A stretch of 61,977 nucleotides of DNA from Alphaproteobacteria bacterium (GTDB taxonomy: Bacteria; Pseudomonadota; Alphaproteobacteria; MPNO01; UBA2964). A program made the translations under genes and the position numbers. The notes beneath the pieces were generated by a model. The model was not told where the DNA came from, searched no databases, and saw only the letters and a program-made list of their open reading frames with translations. The stretch lies in NCBI GenBank assembly GCA_009377375.1, contig WHUE01000005.1:25534-87510 (forward strand), given 5' to 3'. Positions 25,323-32,770 of this stretch are shown here, piece after piece (the first letter of the stretch is position 1; each line of letters opens with the position of its first letter).

Positions 25323-26904
25323 GCGGCGGCGCGCTTTCCGGCGCCGGCGCCGCATGACGCGCGGACAGCGCCGTGCGGTCCAGCTTCGCGCGCGCGTTCT
25401 TCGGCAGGACATCGAGAAAATAGATCGCCTTCGGCGTCTTGAAGGGGGGCAGCCGTCCCGCGCAATGCGCAATCAGTTCAGCGGCGTCGGCGCTGCGGCC
25501 GGGTTTCAGGGCGACGTAGCTCACGACTTCCTCGCCATAGATCGGATGCGGCACACCGATGGTCCCCGCCTCCGCCACCGCGTCGTGACCGGCGAGGACG
25601 GCGTCGACCTCCAGAGGCGCGATATTGACGCCGCCCCGGATGATCAGCTCCTTCACCCTCCCGGTGATGTGCAGATGCCCGTCGCTGTCGATAAAGCCCA
25701 GATCGCCGGTGCGGTGCCCTTCCGCCGGGGTGCGGTCGATCGTGCCGTCCGGCATCAGGTAGCCGAAGGCCTGCTGCTTGCCGCCGGTCACCAGTATCTC
25801 GCCGGTCCGGCCCTGCGGCAGGTCGTTGCCGTCGGCGTCCAGAATGCGGATGACCTGGTATTTCTGCGGCGGGCCGATCGTGCCGATCTTGCGGTCGGCG
25901 CCGCGATGCGCCGCCGTGTTGCCAGCCTCGGATGAGCCGCAGCTCTGCGCGAGGACGATCCCGAACCGGTCCTCGAACCGCCTCCACTGCTCCTCCAGCA
26001 GCGGCGCCGACGAGCAGGTCAGAAAGCGCAGACGGGGCAGCGTGGCGGCCGACAGTCCGGGCGGCGCGTCTTCCAGCAGGATGTTGACCATCGTCGGTAC
26101 GACGAAGCCGATATCGACGTCGTGCTCCTTCAGCCAGGCGGCATAGCGCGAGCGCGAGAAATGCTTCGCCATCACGCAGGTCGCCCCCGCCACCAGCGGC
26201 GCGCCGAGACTCATATGCTGCGCCGACAGCCAGGAGTACGACCGGCAGTCTAGCACCCGGTCGCCGGGTTGCAGCCCCAGGTAGTCCGCCGTGGCGTCGT
26301 AGTTGCACCAGGCGGTGGCATGGGTCTGGATCACTCCCTTCGGCCGCGCGACGGTGCCGGAGGTGTAGAAGATGACCCCGGCGTCGTCGGGTCCTGCGAC
26401 GCTCGGCAGATCGTCCTCCGGCAAGGTTGCGATATCGGCGAAGAACCCGGTGCAGCCCGCCGCCTCCGCCCGCCACTCACCCAGCGGCCGCCAGTCGCCC
26501 GGCGGGGCCTGGTCGCGCAGCGCTTCGAGTCCCAACCCATCCTGATACAGCACGAGCTTCGGCGCGATGGCGCGGACGATCTCCGCCAGATGAGCCCCGT
26601 TCATCTCCACATGCACGGTCGCCAGCGTCGCCCCGTGCCGCAGCACGGAAACGAACACGGCCATGTTCTCGATGGAGTTCTCGGCGAGCAGCAGGACGCG
26701 GTCGCCCGCGCCGATGCCCGCCGAAGCCAGATGATGCGCGACGCGATTCGACAGCTTCCAGAGCTGTCCGTAGGACAGCGCCCTGCCCTCCTGGTCGATC
26801 GAAATGACGTAGGGCCGGTCCGGCCAGCTTCGCGCGTTGCCGGCGAGGACGTCCCGGAAGGACGGGCAATCGGGGCGGGAGGTCTCAGCCACGGCTGTTA
26901 GCAT
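25291..26904 (-). CDS. Acyl-CoA synthetase / AMP-dependent ligase (class I adenylate-forming)
   Basis: A 537-residue ANL-family enzyme that activates a carboxylic acid as acyl-AMP and transfers it to CoA. The P-loop IFYTSGTVARPKGVIQTH (near 177), GSSEAGNTAAH (near 322), the hinge TGDLGFIDSDGHLHITGRVKE (around 400-420) and the C-terminal Lys in PKNARAKLDR are present. The substrate pocket cannot be read reliably. About 25 residues follow the catalytic Lys, rich in Ala/Pro, and overlap the convergent small gene. Aryl or alkyl acid activation would fit the catabolic surroundings. Confidence 0.88.
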   Translation of the reverse strand: MLTAVAETSRPDCPSFRDVLAGNARSWPDRPYVISIDQEGRALSYGQLWKLSNRVAHHLASAGIGAGDRVLLLAENSIENMAVFVSVLRHGATLATVHVEMNGAHLAEIVRAIAPKLVLYQDGLGLEALRDQAPPGDWRPLGEWRAEAAGCTGFFADIATLPEDDLPSVAGPDDAGVIFYTSGTVARPKGVIQTHATAWCNYDATADYLGLQPGDRVLDCRSYSWLSAQHMSLGAPLVAGATCVMAKHFSRSRYAAWLKEHDVDIGFVVPTMVNILLEDAPPGLSAATLPRLRFLTCSSAPLLEEQWRRFEDRFGIVLAQSCGSSEAGNTAAHRGADRKIGTIGPPQKYQVIRILDADGNDLPQGRTGEILVTGGKQQAFGYLMPDGTIDRTPAEGHRTGDLGFIDSDGHLHITGRVKELIIRGGVNIAPLEVDAVLAGHDAVAEAGTIGVPHPIYGEEVVSYVALKPGRSADAAELIAHCAGRLPPFKTPKAIYFLDVLPKNARAKLDRTALSARHAAPAPESAPPLSRPGTGSRA

Positions 26905-27011
26905 CCCGGATTGCAGATCCCGGCGGAAATTTGACGGCGCCCCGGGAACCGGCCGCGAGTCGACGGCGTTCAGCCATGGCGCTTCACCCCCTTACCGCAT
27001 CGGAGAAAGTC

Positions 27012-27455
27012 ATGGAAATACTGGAAAAGCTTCACCAGGAGCATGAGGAAGTAAAGGGCCTGCTGGCCAAGATGTGCGACACCGAGGACGCCAGGACGCG
27101 GTCGGAGCTTTTCAGCGAGTTCAAGACCGCGCTCGTGAAGCATGCGCGGGCGGAGGAAAAGGCCCTTTACGACCCGATCATCAAATCGGAGGGAAAGGAC
27201 GCTGCGATGGACGCCCGCGAAGGCTATGTCGAGCATGAGGTGGCCGACAAGCTGGTCGAGAAGCTGTCCCGTGCCCGCAACAAGGGCAGCGAGGAATGGA
27301 CGGCGGGGATCATGGTCCTCAAGGAGATTCTGGAGCACCACATCGAGGAAGAGGAAGACGAGATGTTCTCGAGCGCCCGCGAGCAGTTCGACGACGGCGA
27401 GCGCGAGAAGATGGAGGAAAAGTTCGAAAAGGAGAAGAGCAAGGTCAAGGCCTGA
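27012..27455 (+). CDS. Hemerythrin/HHE-domain protein
   Basis: A 147-residue HHE cation-binding protein. Iron-ligand candidates appear in order: LHQEHEEVKGLLAK, VKHARAEEKALY, YVEHEVADKLVEK and LEHHIEEEEDEMF, the normal spacing of hemerythrin His/Glu ligands. The C-terminus is a highly charged Glu/Lys helix. I use the ATG at 27012 because GGAGAAAG is positioned six bases upstream, although a start 12 codons earlier is possible. Such proteins bind oxygen or nitric oxide or respond to oxidative stress. It is monocistronic with a palindrome after it. Confidence 0.88.
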   Translation: MEILEKLHQEHEEVKGLLAKMCDTEDARTRSELFSEFKTALVKHARAEEKALYDPIIKSEGKDAAMDAREGYVEHEVADKLVEKLSRARNKGSEEWTAGIMVLKEILEHHIEEEEDEMFSSAREQFDDGEREKMEEKFEKEKSKVKA

Positions 27456-27484
27456 ACCTCCGGTTCCCTCTCATCCGGCATGTC

Positions 27485-27510
27485 GGCGTCCCGCCCGCGG
27501 GCGGGACGCC
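27485..27510. terminator. 26-nt perfect palindrome between convergent genes
   Basis: GGCGTCCCGCCCG followed directly by its exact complement lies 30 bp after the hemerythrin stop and 25 bp from the UbiD copy 4 stop. It can form a 10-12 bp GC stem in either transcript. The following + strand is pyrimidine-rich (CTGTCCGTCTTCCTT) rather than a clean T run, so termination is probable but not certain. Confidence 0.6.
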
Positions 27511-27534
27511 CTGTCCGTCTTCCTTATCCCGCCC

Positions 27535-29097
27535 TCAGCCGTGGCCGTTGAGGCCGAGATATCGGAAATACGGGTCCTGCATATCGCGCAGCCCGTCGAC
27601 CTCGGCCTGGGTGAACCAGCGCGACAGGTCGAGGTCCTCCACCGGGTAGTGCGAGCGCTTGTAGGCCTCCGCGCCCAGCGGCGCTGTGGCGTCGATGCCG
27701 AGCCCGCCATCGGAGACCGAGATGTTGCCGATCTTGTGCTCGCCGGGCTGGAATGCCTGGCCGCGGCCGTACTCGTTGAACACGACGAGGTCCTTGGTCG
27801 GGCTGGTGCGTGACTGGATCGCCCAGACCACGTCTTCCGGTTGCCAGGGATCGATATCGTCGTCCACCACCACGCAGAGCCGGAGCCCGCGCCAGCAGCC
27901 CATCACGGCGGACAGGATGTTGCGCTGCAGCCCCTCGTCGGACCGCTTCTGCTTCTTGACCTGAATGATCAGCCCGCCCCACAGCGTGAGGCCCAGCCAT
28001 GACGCGACGTCGGTGACGAAGCCCGGCGCCATGCGGTCGCAGAGCTCGTAGACGGCGGCGCACATGAACGGCGCCTCGTACCAGAACGCGCCGAAATGCG
28101 GGGTGTAGACAATGGGATTCTTGCGCCGGCGCGTGACCGCGGTCAGCTCGAAGGCGCGGGGTGTGCGGTAGGCATGGCCCATGCTGCGGGCCCATTCCGG
28201 ATGCATCGGCGTCACGCCCTGCTGGCCCAGCTGCTCCGCCTCGTCCGTCTCCCAGACGCGCTCGCCCTCGACCACGTAGCCTTCGAGCGACCATTCGGAC
28301 TGCGCGATGGTCCAGGCGTCCACCGTCCTGGCCTTCACCAGGTCGATAGGCGAACCCTGCAGCGCGCCGGCGGTGCCGATCTTGTCGGTGTGGCCGGGGA
28401 AGACAACCGGGTTCAGCGTGGACACCGCCATCAGCTCCGCGCCGACAGGCGGGCAGACGTTGACGGTGCAGGGAATCTTCTTGCCCTTGTGGCGCGAGCA
28501 GATGACGTCGCCCTGCCCGCCCGGCACCATGTTGATGGATGCGAGCTTGTGGCCCTCGCGGAACCCCATCCGGTACATCGAGATCTGGCTGCCACCGCCC
28601 GGCACCCACTCCTCGCCCATGAAGAAGTGGCAGCCGGCGCCGAACAGCTTGCCGCCGTCGGTCCAGGTGTGCTGGGCGACGGGGAAGATTTCCTCGATAT
28701 GGTTGAAGTCCTTGCCGGGGTAGTAGACTTCCTCGTGCACCGGCGCGTCCTTCGACTCGACGTAGTTCGGCGCGATGGGGTTCTTCAGCGCGTCCAGCAC
28801 CGCGAACTTGGTGTCGGGATAGGTCTCGGTATTCAGGAACCGGCAGACGCGGTCCTTCCTCGAATAGAGGTTGGAGATCATACGGGTATCCGGGTAGCCC
28901 TTCACCCGGTTGGCCACCAGCACCTTCGAACTGTCGAAGGCCTTGGTCAGGGTGCACATCTCGACCACGGGATCGACCTCGTCCCGGTCGAGATAGAACA
29001 CATCGTCGCCGAGCCATTCGAGCGTGCTGCGGAGGTTGCGGAGCGCCTCGATCCGCGTCTTGTCCTCGCCCGCTTTGGACTTGAGCCTCGTCGCCAT
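27535..29097 (-). CDS. Divergent UbiD-family protein, copy 4, lacking canonical metal ligands
   Basis: A 520-residue UbiD homologue. The C-terminal half keeps family hallmarks (VVVDDDIDPWQPEDVVWAIQ, SRTSPTKDL), but the metal site does not match. The Asn of the N-x-GTYR motif is Gln171 (QISMYR), the His is Gln195 (PGGQGD), and the Glu is Lys239 (DKIGTAGAL). Arg176 is kept, and an E-x4-E spacing survives as ETDEAE (283-288) in place of EGPFGE. It is also longer at the N-terminus by about 20 residues. I start at ATG 29097 (GGGAGA upstream), because the longer frame passes through the operator. Upstream is a copy of the MarR-type palindrome, linking it to the hnr/korAB region. The activity is open. 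Confidence 0.82.
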   Translation of the reverse strand: MATRLKSKAGEDKTRIEALRNLRSTLEWLGDDVFYLDRDEVDPVVEMCTLTKAFDSSKVLVANRVKGYPDTRMISNLYSRKDRVCRFLNTETYPDTKFAVLDALKNPIAPNYVESKDAPVHEEVYYPGKDFNHIEEIFPVAQHTWTDGGKLFGAGCHFFMGEEWVPGGGSQISMYRMGFREGHKLASINMVPGGQGDVICSRHKGKKIPCTVNVCPPVGAELMAVSTLNPVVFPGHTDKIGTAGALQGSPIDLVKARTVDAWTIAQSEWSLEGYVVEGERVWETDEAEQLGQQGVTPMHPEWARSMGHAYRTPRAFELTAVTRRRKNPIVYTPHFGAFWYEAPFMCAAVYELCDRMAPGFVTDVASWLGLTLWGGLIIQVKKQKRSDEGLQRNILSAVMGCWRGLRLCVVVDDDIDPWQPEDVVWAIQSRTSPTKDLVVFNEYGRGQAFQPGEHKIGNISVSDGGLGIDATAPLGAEAYKRSHYPVEDLDLSRWFTQAEVDGLRDMQDPYFRYLGLNGHG

Positions 29098-29144
29098 ACT
29101 GCCGTCTCCCAAGGGTCGGATGCTGCCGTTCGCGTCTGCAATAA

Positions 29145-29162
29145 TTGTATGTGTACCAACAA
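29145..29162. promoter_or_regulatory. Operator D, upstream of UbiD copy 4 and the cupin gene
   Basis: TTGTATGTGTACCAACAA has half-sites matching TTGTATGTA in 8 and 7 of 9 positions and is flanked by ATAA and TTAT, extending the symmetry to ATAATTGT...ACAATTAT. On the minus strand GATAAT (29167-29162) directly precedes it, giving the same -10/operator layout as at hnr, although I see no good -35. It lies between divergent UbiD copy 4 and the cupin gene and could control both. Confidence 0.6.
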
Positions 29163-29269
29163 TTATCGTCGTACTCAACCGCCCGATTGTGCCATCCCGG
29201 CCGCCCCCGTAAAATGGCGTTCAGGGACCGCGCCGGCGAGCGCGGCCGTCACCGTGGAGGATCACCGTC

Positions 29270-29785
29270 ATGCTGGACGTACCCGAATTTCTCAAACCGG
29301 CGATGACCGGCGAAACGATGCGCGAGCAGGAAGCGGAGATGGCGAAGAACAGGAAGCCGTCGCTGTTCTCGCTCAAGGGACAGCTTCTCGACCAGGGCCG
29401 CACCGACACCATGCTGGCCGCGACCGAGGACCTGACTCTGCGGCTCAAGATCTACGCGTCGGGCGGCGAGAACGAGCTGCACGCCCATACCTCGGAGGAC
29501 CATTCCTTCATCGTGCTGCAGGGCTCCGCCAGGTTCTTCGGGCCGGAGGGCGAGATGGTCGAGCTGACGAAGCACCAGGGCATCATGCTGCCCAAGGGCA
29601 ACTACTACCGCTTCTACGCCACGTCGGAGGAGCCGCTGGTGATGATCCGGGTCGGCAACCCCTATCTCGGCAAGCAGGCCAACCCCACCCGCGTCAATGC
29701 GAAGGGCGAGGAGATGAAGGGCGACTCGAAGGAAAACAAGAAGGTCGAGACCGTCTTCCGCGAAGGCGCCTATTTCGGCGACTGA
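29270..29785 (+). CDS. Cupin domain protein
   Basis: A 171-residue single-cupin protein. The first cupin motif is GGENELHAHTSEDHSFIVLQ (near 63-82, two His and a Glu-like pattern), and the second is around LPKGNYYRFYATSEEP. Charged C-terminus. It is divergent from UbiD copy 4 across the operator D region. Cupins of this size are dioxygenases, isomerases or sensors; no assignment is possible. Start ATG at 29270 with GGAGGATCACC upstream. Confidence 0.85.
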   Translation: MLDVPEFLKPAMTGETMREQEAEMAKNRKPSLFSLKGQLLDQGRTDTMLAATEDLTLRLKIYASGGENELHAHTSEDHSFIVLQGSARFFGPEGEMVELTKHQGIMLPKGNYYRFYATSEEPLVMIRVGNPYLGKQANPTRVNAKGEEMKGDSKENKKVETVFREGAYFGD

Positions 29786-29800
29786 CGGGCGGTCGCCCGA

Positions 29801-29958
29801 TCAGGCTGCGCGCGGGTCTATGGTCGCCAGTTCGCCACCGATCTCCCGGCGGCGCTGCATGAGGTCGAAATCTGCCTGAAGCCCGACAGCAGGATTTCTC
29901 CGGGATGCGGGTTCGGCGGCCGGTCGCGTTCAGTCGTGGTAGTCGACGATAGAGACAT
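29801..29958 (-). other. Possible small gene or frameshifted remnant
   Basis: Downstream of the cyclodeaminase-like gene an ATG at 29958 with GGAGGAGCGAGC upstream opens a 46-codon frame ending at 29818 (MSLSSTTTTERDRPPNPHPG then GEILLSGFRQ). The next frame reads a plausible tail, FDLMQRRREIGGELATIDPRAA is close to that wording in parts such as REIGGELATID, and stops at 29801. The pattern would fit a short gene broken by a frameshift, or a chance frame with a good ribosome site. I recognise no family. Confidence 0.3.
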
Positions 29959-29983
29959 CGCTCGCTCCTCCTTGCTCCGACCC

Positions 29984-31081
29984 TCAATCCCGAATGTCCT
30001 CCAGGAACCATTCGGTCGGCATGGAACGGCCTTTCTTCGCGGCGACGGCCTTTTCATAGAGCAGCCCGCCGACCGAGGAGAACTGGAGGCCCTGATTGCC
30101 GAGGTTGCGGTAGAAGGTGATCTGGTCCGCCGCGGTGCGCCCTTCCGCCCGGCCGGTGACGAGGTCGCAGAAATCCGGCAGCCTGAACGCCGAACGCCGG
30201 CCGCCGGTCTTCGGCGCGGGCAGGCGCTTGCGCTCCTCCGCCGTGCCTGCCACCCAGGCGACGGCGGAATGGCCGATGCCACGCTCCGCCCCCGGCGCAT
30301 CCATGCCGCCCTCCGCCGCCTGGGCGATGCGCACGTCGCAGACCTCCAGCACCGCGTCGTCGACCTCGGACGGGCCGAGCATGGTGACGTGCTGTCCTGG
30401 CGACAGCCATTCGGGCTTCAGCGTCGGCGTCATCGAGCTGGTGCAGGTGGACACGATGTCGGCCCCGGCGAGCGCCTCCTGCGGCGAGTCGACCGCCGCC
30501 ACAGCAATGCCGAGCCGGTCGCTCATCTCCGCCGCGAAGGCGTCGCGGTTCGCGCGGGTCGGGCTGAAGACCTTCGCCGCGCGGATATCGCGCACGGCGC
30601 AGAATCCCTCCAGATAGGTCCGCGCCATGCCCCCGGAGCCGAGCATGCCCACCGTGGCCGCGTCTTCGCGCGCCAGGTAGCGCGCGCCCAGCGCGGCGCT
30701 GGCGCCGACGCGCATGTGCTGGATGATGCCATCGTTGATGATCGCCAGCGGCTCGCCGGTGGCGGTGGCATAGAGGATCACCAGCCCGCAATAGGTGCCG
30801 GGCGCGATGCAGTGCTTGTCCTCGTTCCAGCTTCCGTCCGGAGAGACCGGCCAGGTGATGATGTCGGACTTGATGCGTACCGCGAAATAGCCGCCGGAAT
30901 AGCCCTCGACCGTGCCGCCGCGGTAGTATCCGTGATCGAGATCGCAAGGCGCATAAATGTCGGAGCGCGGCTTCTGCGCCGCCGTCCCTTCCGCCTGGTC
31001 GCGGAAGGCGCGGTCCTGCACTTCGATGCAGTCCGCCATGGTCAGCAGCTCATGGGCGACGTCGTTATGGATGAACAGCAC
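29984..31081 (-). CDS. Ornithine cyclodeaminase / mu-crystallin family protein
   Basis: A 365-residue OCD/mu-crystallin-type NAD(P)-dependent protein. The dinucleotide site is VGMLGSGGMARTYLEGF (near 145), with FSPTRANRDAFAAEMSD following and CTSSMTPTLKPEWL near 218. The usual N-terminal VLFIHNDVAHELLTMADCI is read from a GTG at 31081 with GGAGAAACC upstream; I prefer it to the later ATG. Family members include lysine or ornithine cyclodeaminase, ketimine reductase and alanine dehydrogenase, so the substrate is unassigned. It is divergent from a cysteine-dioxygenase-like gene across 69 bp. Confidence 0.87.
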   Translation of the reverse strand: MLFIHNDVAHELLTMADCIEVQDRAFRDQAEGTAAQKPRSDIYAPCDLDHGYYRGGTVEGYSGGYFAVRIKSDIITWPVSPDGSWNEDKHCIAPGTYCGLVILYATATGEPLAIINDGIIQHMRVGASAALGARYLAREDAATVGMLGSGGMARTYLEGFCAVRDIRAAKVFSPTRANRDAFAAEMSDRLGIAVAAVDSPQEALAGADIVSTCTSSMTPTLKPEWLSPGQHVTMLGPSEVDDAVLEVCDVRIAQAAEGGMDAPGAERGIGHSAVAWVAGTAEERKRLPAPKTGGRRSAFRLPDFCDLVTGRAEGRTAADQITFYRNLGNQGLQFSSVGGLLYEKAVAAKKGRSMPTEWFLEDIRD

Positions 31082-31150
31082 GCGGTTTCTCCGTTCGTTT
31101 CGGCCGACGGGGCCGCATGGTAGCATTGGCGGGCTGATCGGGAATACGTC

Positions 31151-31762
31151 ATGAGCGATATCGCGCCGCTGCGCCGCTTCGTGCAGGAGATGACCCGCCT
31201 CGCCGACCGCGCCGGCGGCGACGAGGCGGCGCTGCGCGGCGATGGCGCCGCGCTGCTGTCCCGTCTGGTCGCCGACGACACCTGGCTGCCCGACGCCTTC
31301 GCCGCGCCGCATCCCGAACGCTACAGCCAGTACCTGCTCTACTGCGACCCGATGGAGCGGTTCTCCGTGGTCAGCTTTGTCTGGGGGCCGGGCCAGTCGA
31401 CCCCGGTCCACGACCACACGGTGTGGGGGCTGATCGGTATGCTGCGCGGGGCGGAAGACGCGATGAATTTCGCCGCCGGCGAGGCGGGGGCGCCGCTGGT
31501 GAAGACCGGCGAGGAACGGCTGACCCCCGGCAAGGTCGGCGCCGTCTCGCCCGCCATCGGCGACATCCATGCGGTCGCCAACGCGCTGGCGGACCGGCCG
31601 TCGATCAGCATCCATGTCTACGGCGCCAATATCGGCGCGGTGGCGCGGCATGTGTTCGACCCGGCGACCGGCATCGCGAAGGGCTTCGTGTCCGGCTACA
31701 GCGCCGATGCCGTGCCCAATTTGTGGGACCGTTCGGCGGAAGTCCGGGCTGCGCTTCGCTGA
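31151..31762 (+). CDS. Cysteine dioxygenase / 3-mercaptopropionate dioxygenase family protein
   Basis: A 203-residue cupin-type thiol dioxygenase. The iron His pair is in TPVHDHTVWGLIGML (His87, His89) and a third His in GDIHAVANALADR. It lacks the Cys-Tyr environment I would expect from mammalian CDO in this short N-terminus, so thiol acids such as 3-mercaptopropionate are plausible substrates. It shares a 69-bp divergent region with the cyclodeaminase-like gene. Confidence 0.85.
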   Translation: MSDIAPLRRFVQEMTRLADRAGGDEAALRGDGAALLSRLVADDTWLPDAFAAPHPERYSQYLLYCDPMERFSVVSFVWGPGQSTPVHDHTVWGLIGMLRGAEDAMNFAAGEAGAPLVKTGEERLTPGKVGAVSPAIGDIHAVANALADRPSISIHVYGANIGAVARHVFDPATGIAKGFVSGYSADAVPNLWDRSAEVRAALR

Positions 31763-31769
31763 GCTTTCC

Positions 31770-32714
31770 CTACTCCGTCGCGGCGTGGACGACGTCGGAT
31801 TTTGGCGCCTTCCAGCCCGCGTCCCGGCGGGCCTTCATGTACTGCTTGTAGATGCCGCGCCGTTCCCCGTCGCCGTTCTCCTTGTGGATATACGGGCACA
31901 CGTCGACGCAGATATGGCAGTACTCCTGCCGGTAGCGGGAATACGGGTAGCACTTCTCCGTCGAGACGATCCATCGCTTGACGCCCTCGGTGACGATGGG
32001 CTCGGCCGTCGCGACCGCGTCGCCCGGGCAGTTGTTGGTGCAGAGGTTGCAGTTCTCGCAATAGTCCTGCACGCCGAAGACCAGCGGCGCATCCACCGCC
32101 AGCGGCATGGTGGTGGTGACGAAGCTCGGCCGGAAGCTCGCGCCGTATTCCGGATTGATCAGGCTGCCGTGCTTGCCGAGCTCGCCGAACCCCGCGGCGT
32201 AGAGCGCCGGGATCGCCATGACGTCGCAGCCGCCGTTGTGATGGGCGAGGCCCGGCCAGCCCATGCCTCGCAGCCTTTCGGCCAGCGCCGTCGAGGTCTC
32301 TGCGCAGCGCTGGTAGGCGCCGAAGGCCTGCGCTTCGACCGCGTCGGCACCCTTCACCACGGCGCAGTAATCCTCGTGGAACCCCATGCAGATGACGGTG
32401 TCGTGCGGCAGGTTCTCGCCGATATTGATCATGACCGGCGTCAGCCTGGCGATGCCGACCATGTCGGCGCCGAGGTCGCGCGCCACCCCCTTTACGGTTT
32501 CGGCCATCGCCTGCGGATCGTCGACCGCCACGCGGTCCGGATTGAGCGGGCCGTCGCGGCGCGCGCCGAGCTCGCGGATGGTGCGCTTGCTGGCCGCCTT
32601 CTCCGGACTCTCGTTTTCGTAGAACGGGACGGTCTCGACGCCGAGCTGCTGCTTGACGCGCTGCATCAGCGGATCCCGCATGCCCTGCACGCGCCACTTC
32701 GAGATGCCGATCAT
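31770..32714 (-). CDS. Reductive-dehalogenase-like [4Fe-4S] protein
   Basis: A 314-residue soluble protein. The C-terminal third carries two clusters: CENCNLCTNNCP (Cys219, 222, 225, 229) and Cys255 with CHICVDVCP (Cys266, 269, 273). The N-terminal 200 residues resemble the catalytic domain of the RdhA/QueG superfamily (ADMVGIARL, FHEDYCAVV, GSLINPEYGASFRPS). No Tat signal and no obvious corrinoid-binding extra domain, so it is not a respiratory dehalogenase in the usual sense. AGGAGG precedes the start at 32714. It is last in a same-strand run with MmgE/PrpD, a Pht5-like protein and a diiron-fold protein. Function unknown. Confidence 0.8.
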   Translation of the reverse strand: MIGISKWRVQGMRDPLMQRVKQQLGVETVPFYENESPEKAASKRTIRELGARRDGPLNPDRVAVDDPQAMAETVKGVARDLGADMVGIARLTPVMINIGENLPHDTVICMGFHEDYCAVVKGADAVEAQAFGAYQRCAETSTALAERLRGMGWPGLAHHNGGCDVMAIPALYAAGFGELGKHGSLINPEYGASFRPSFVTTTMPLAVDAPLVFGVQDYCENCNLCTNNCPGDAVATAEPIVTEGVKRWIVSTEKCYPYSRYRQEYCHICVDVCPYIHKENGDGERRGIYKQYMKARRDAGWKAPKSDVVHAATE

Positions 32715-32770
32715 ACGGCCGCCTCCTGCCGGGTTTCTCATGCCGGGGGGCGTGCCGCCCCTCGTTGCGG

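Noticed and set aside
31770-32714. Calling this a respiratory reductive dehalogenase
   Set aside because: No Tat signal, no membrane anchor gene beside it and no recognisable corrinoid domain; only the Fe-S and superfamily resemblance are supported.
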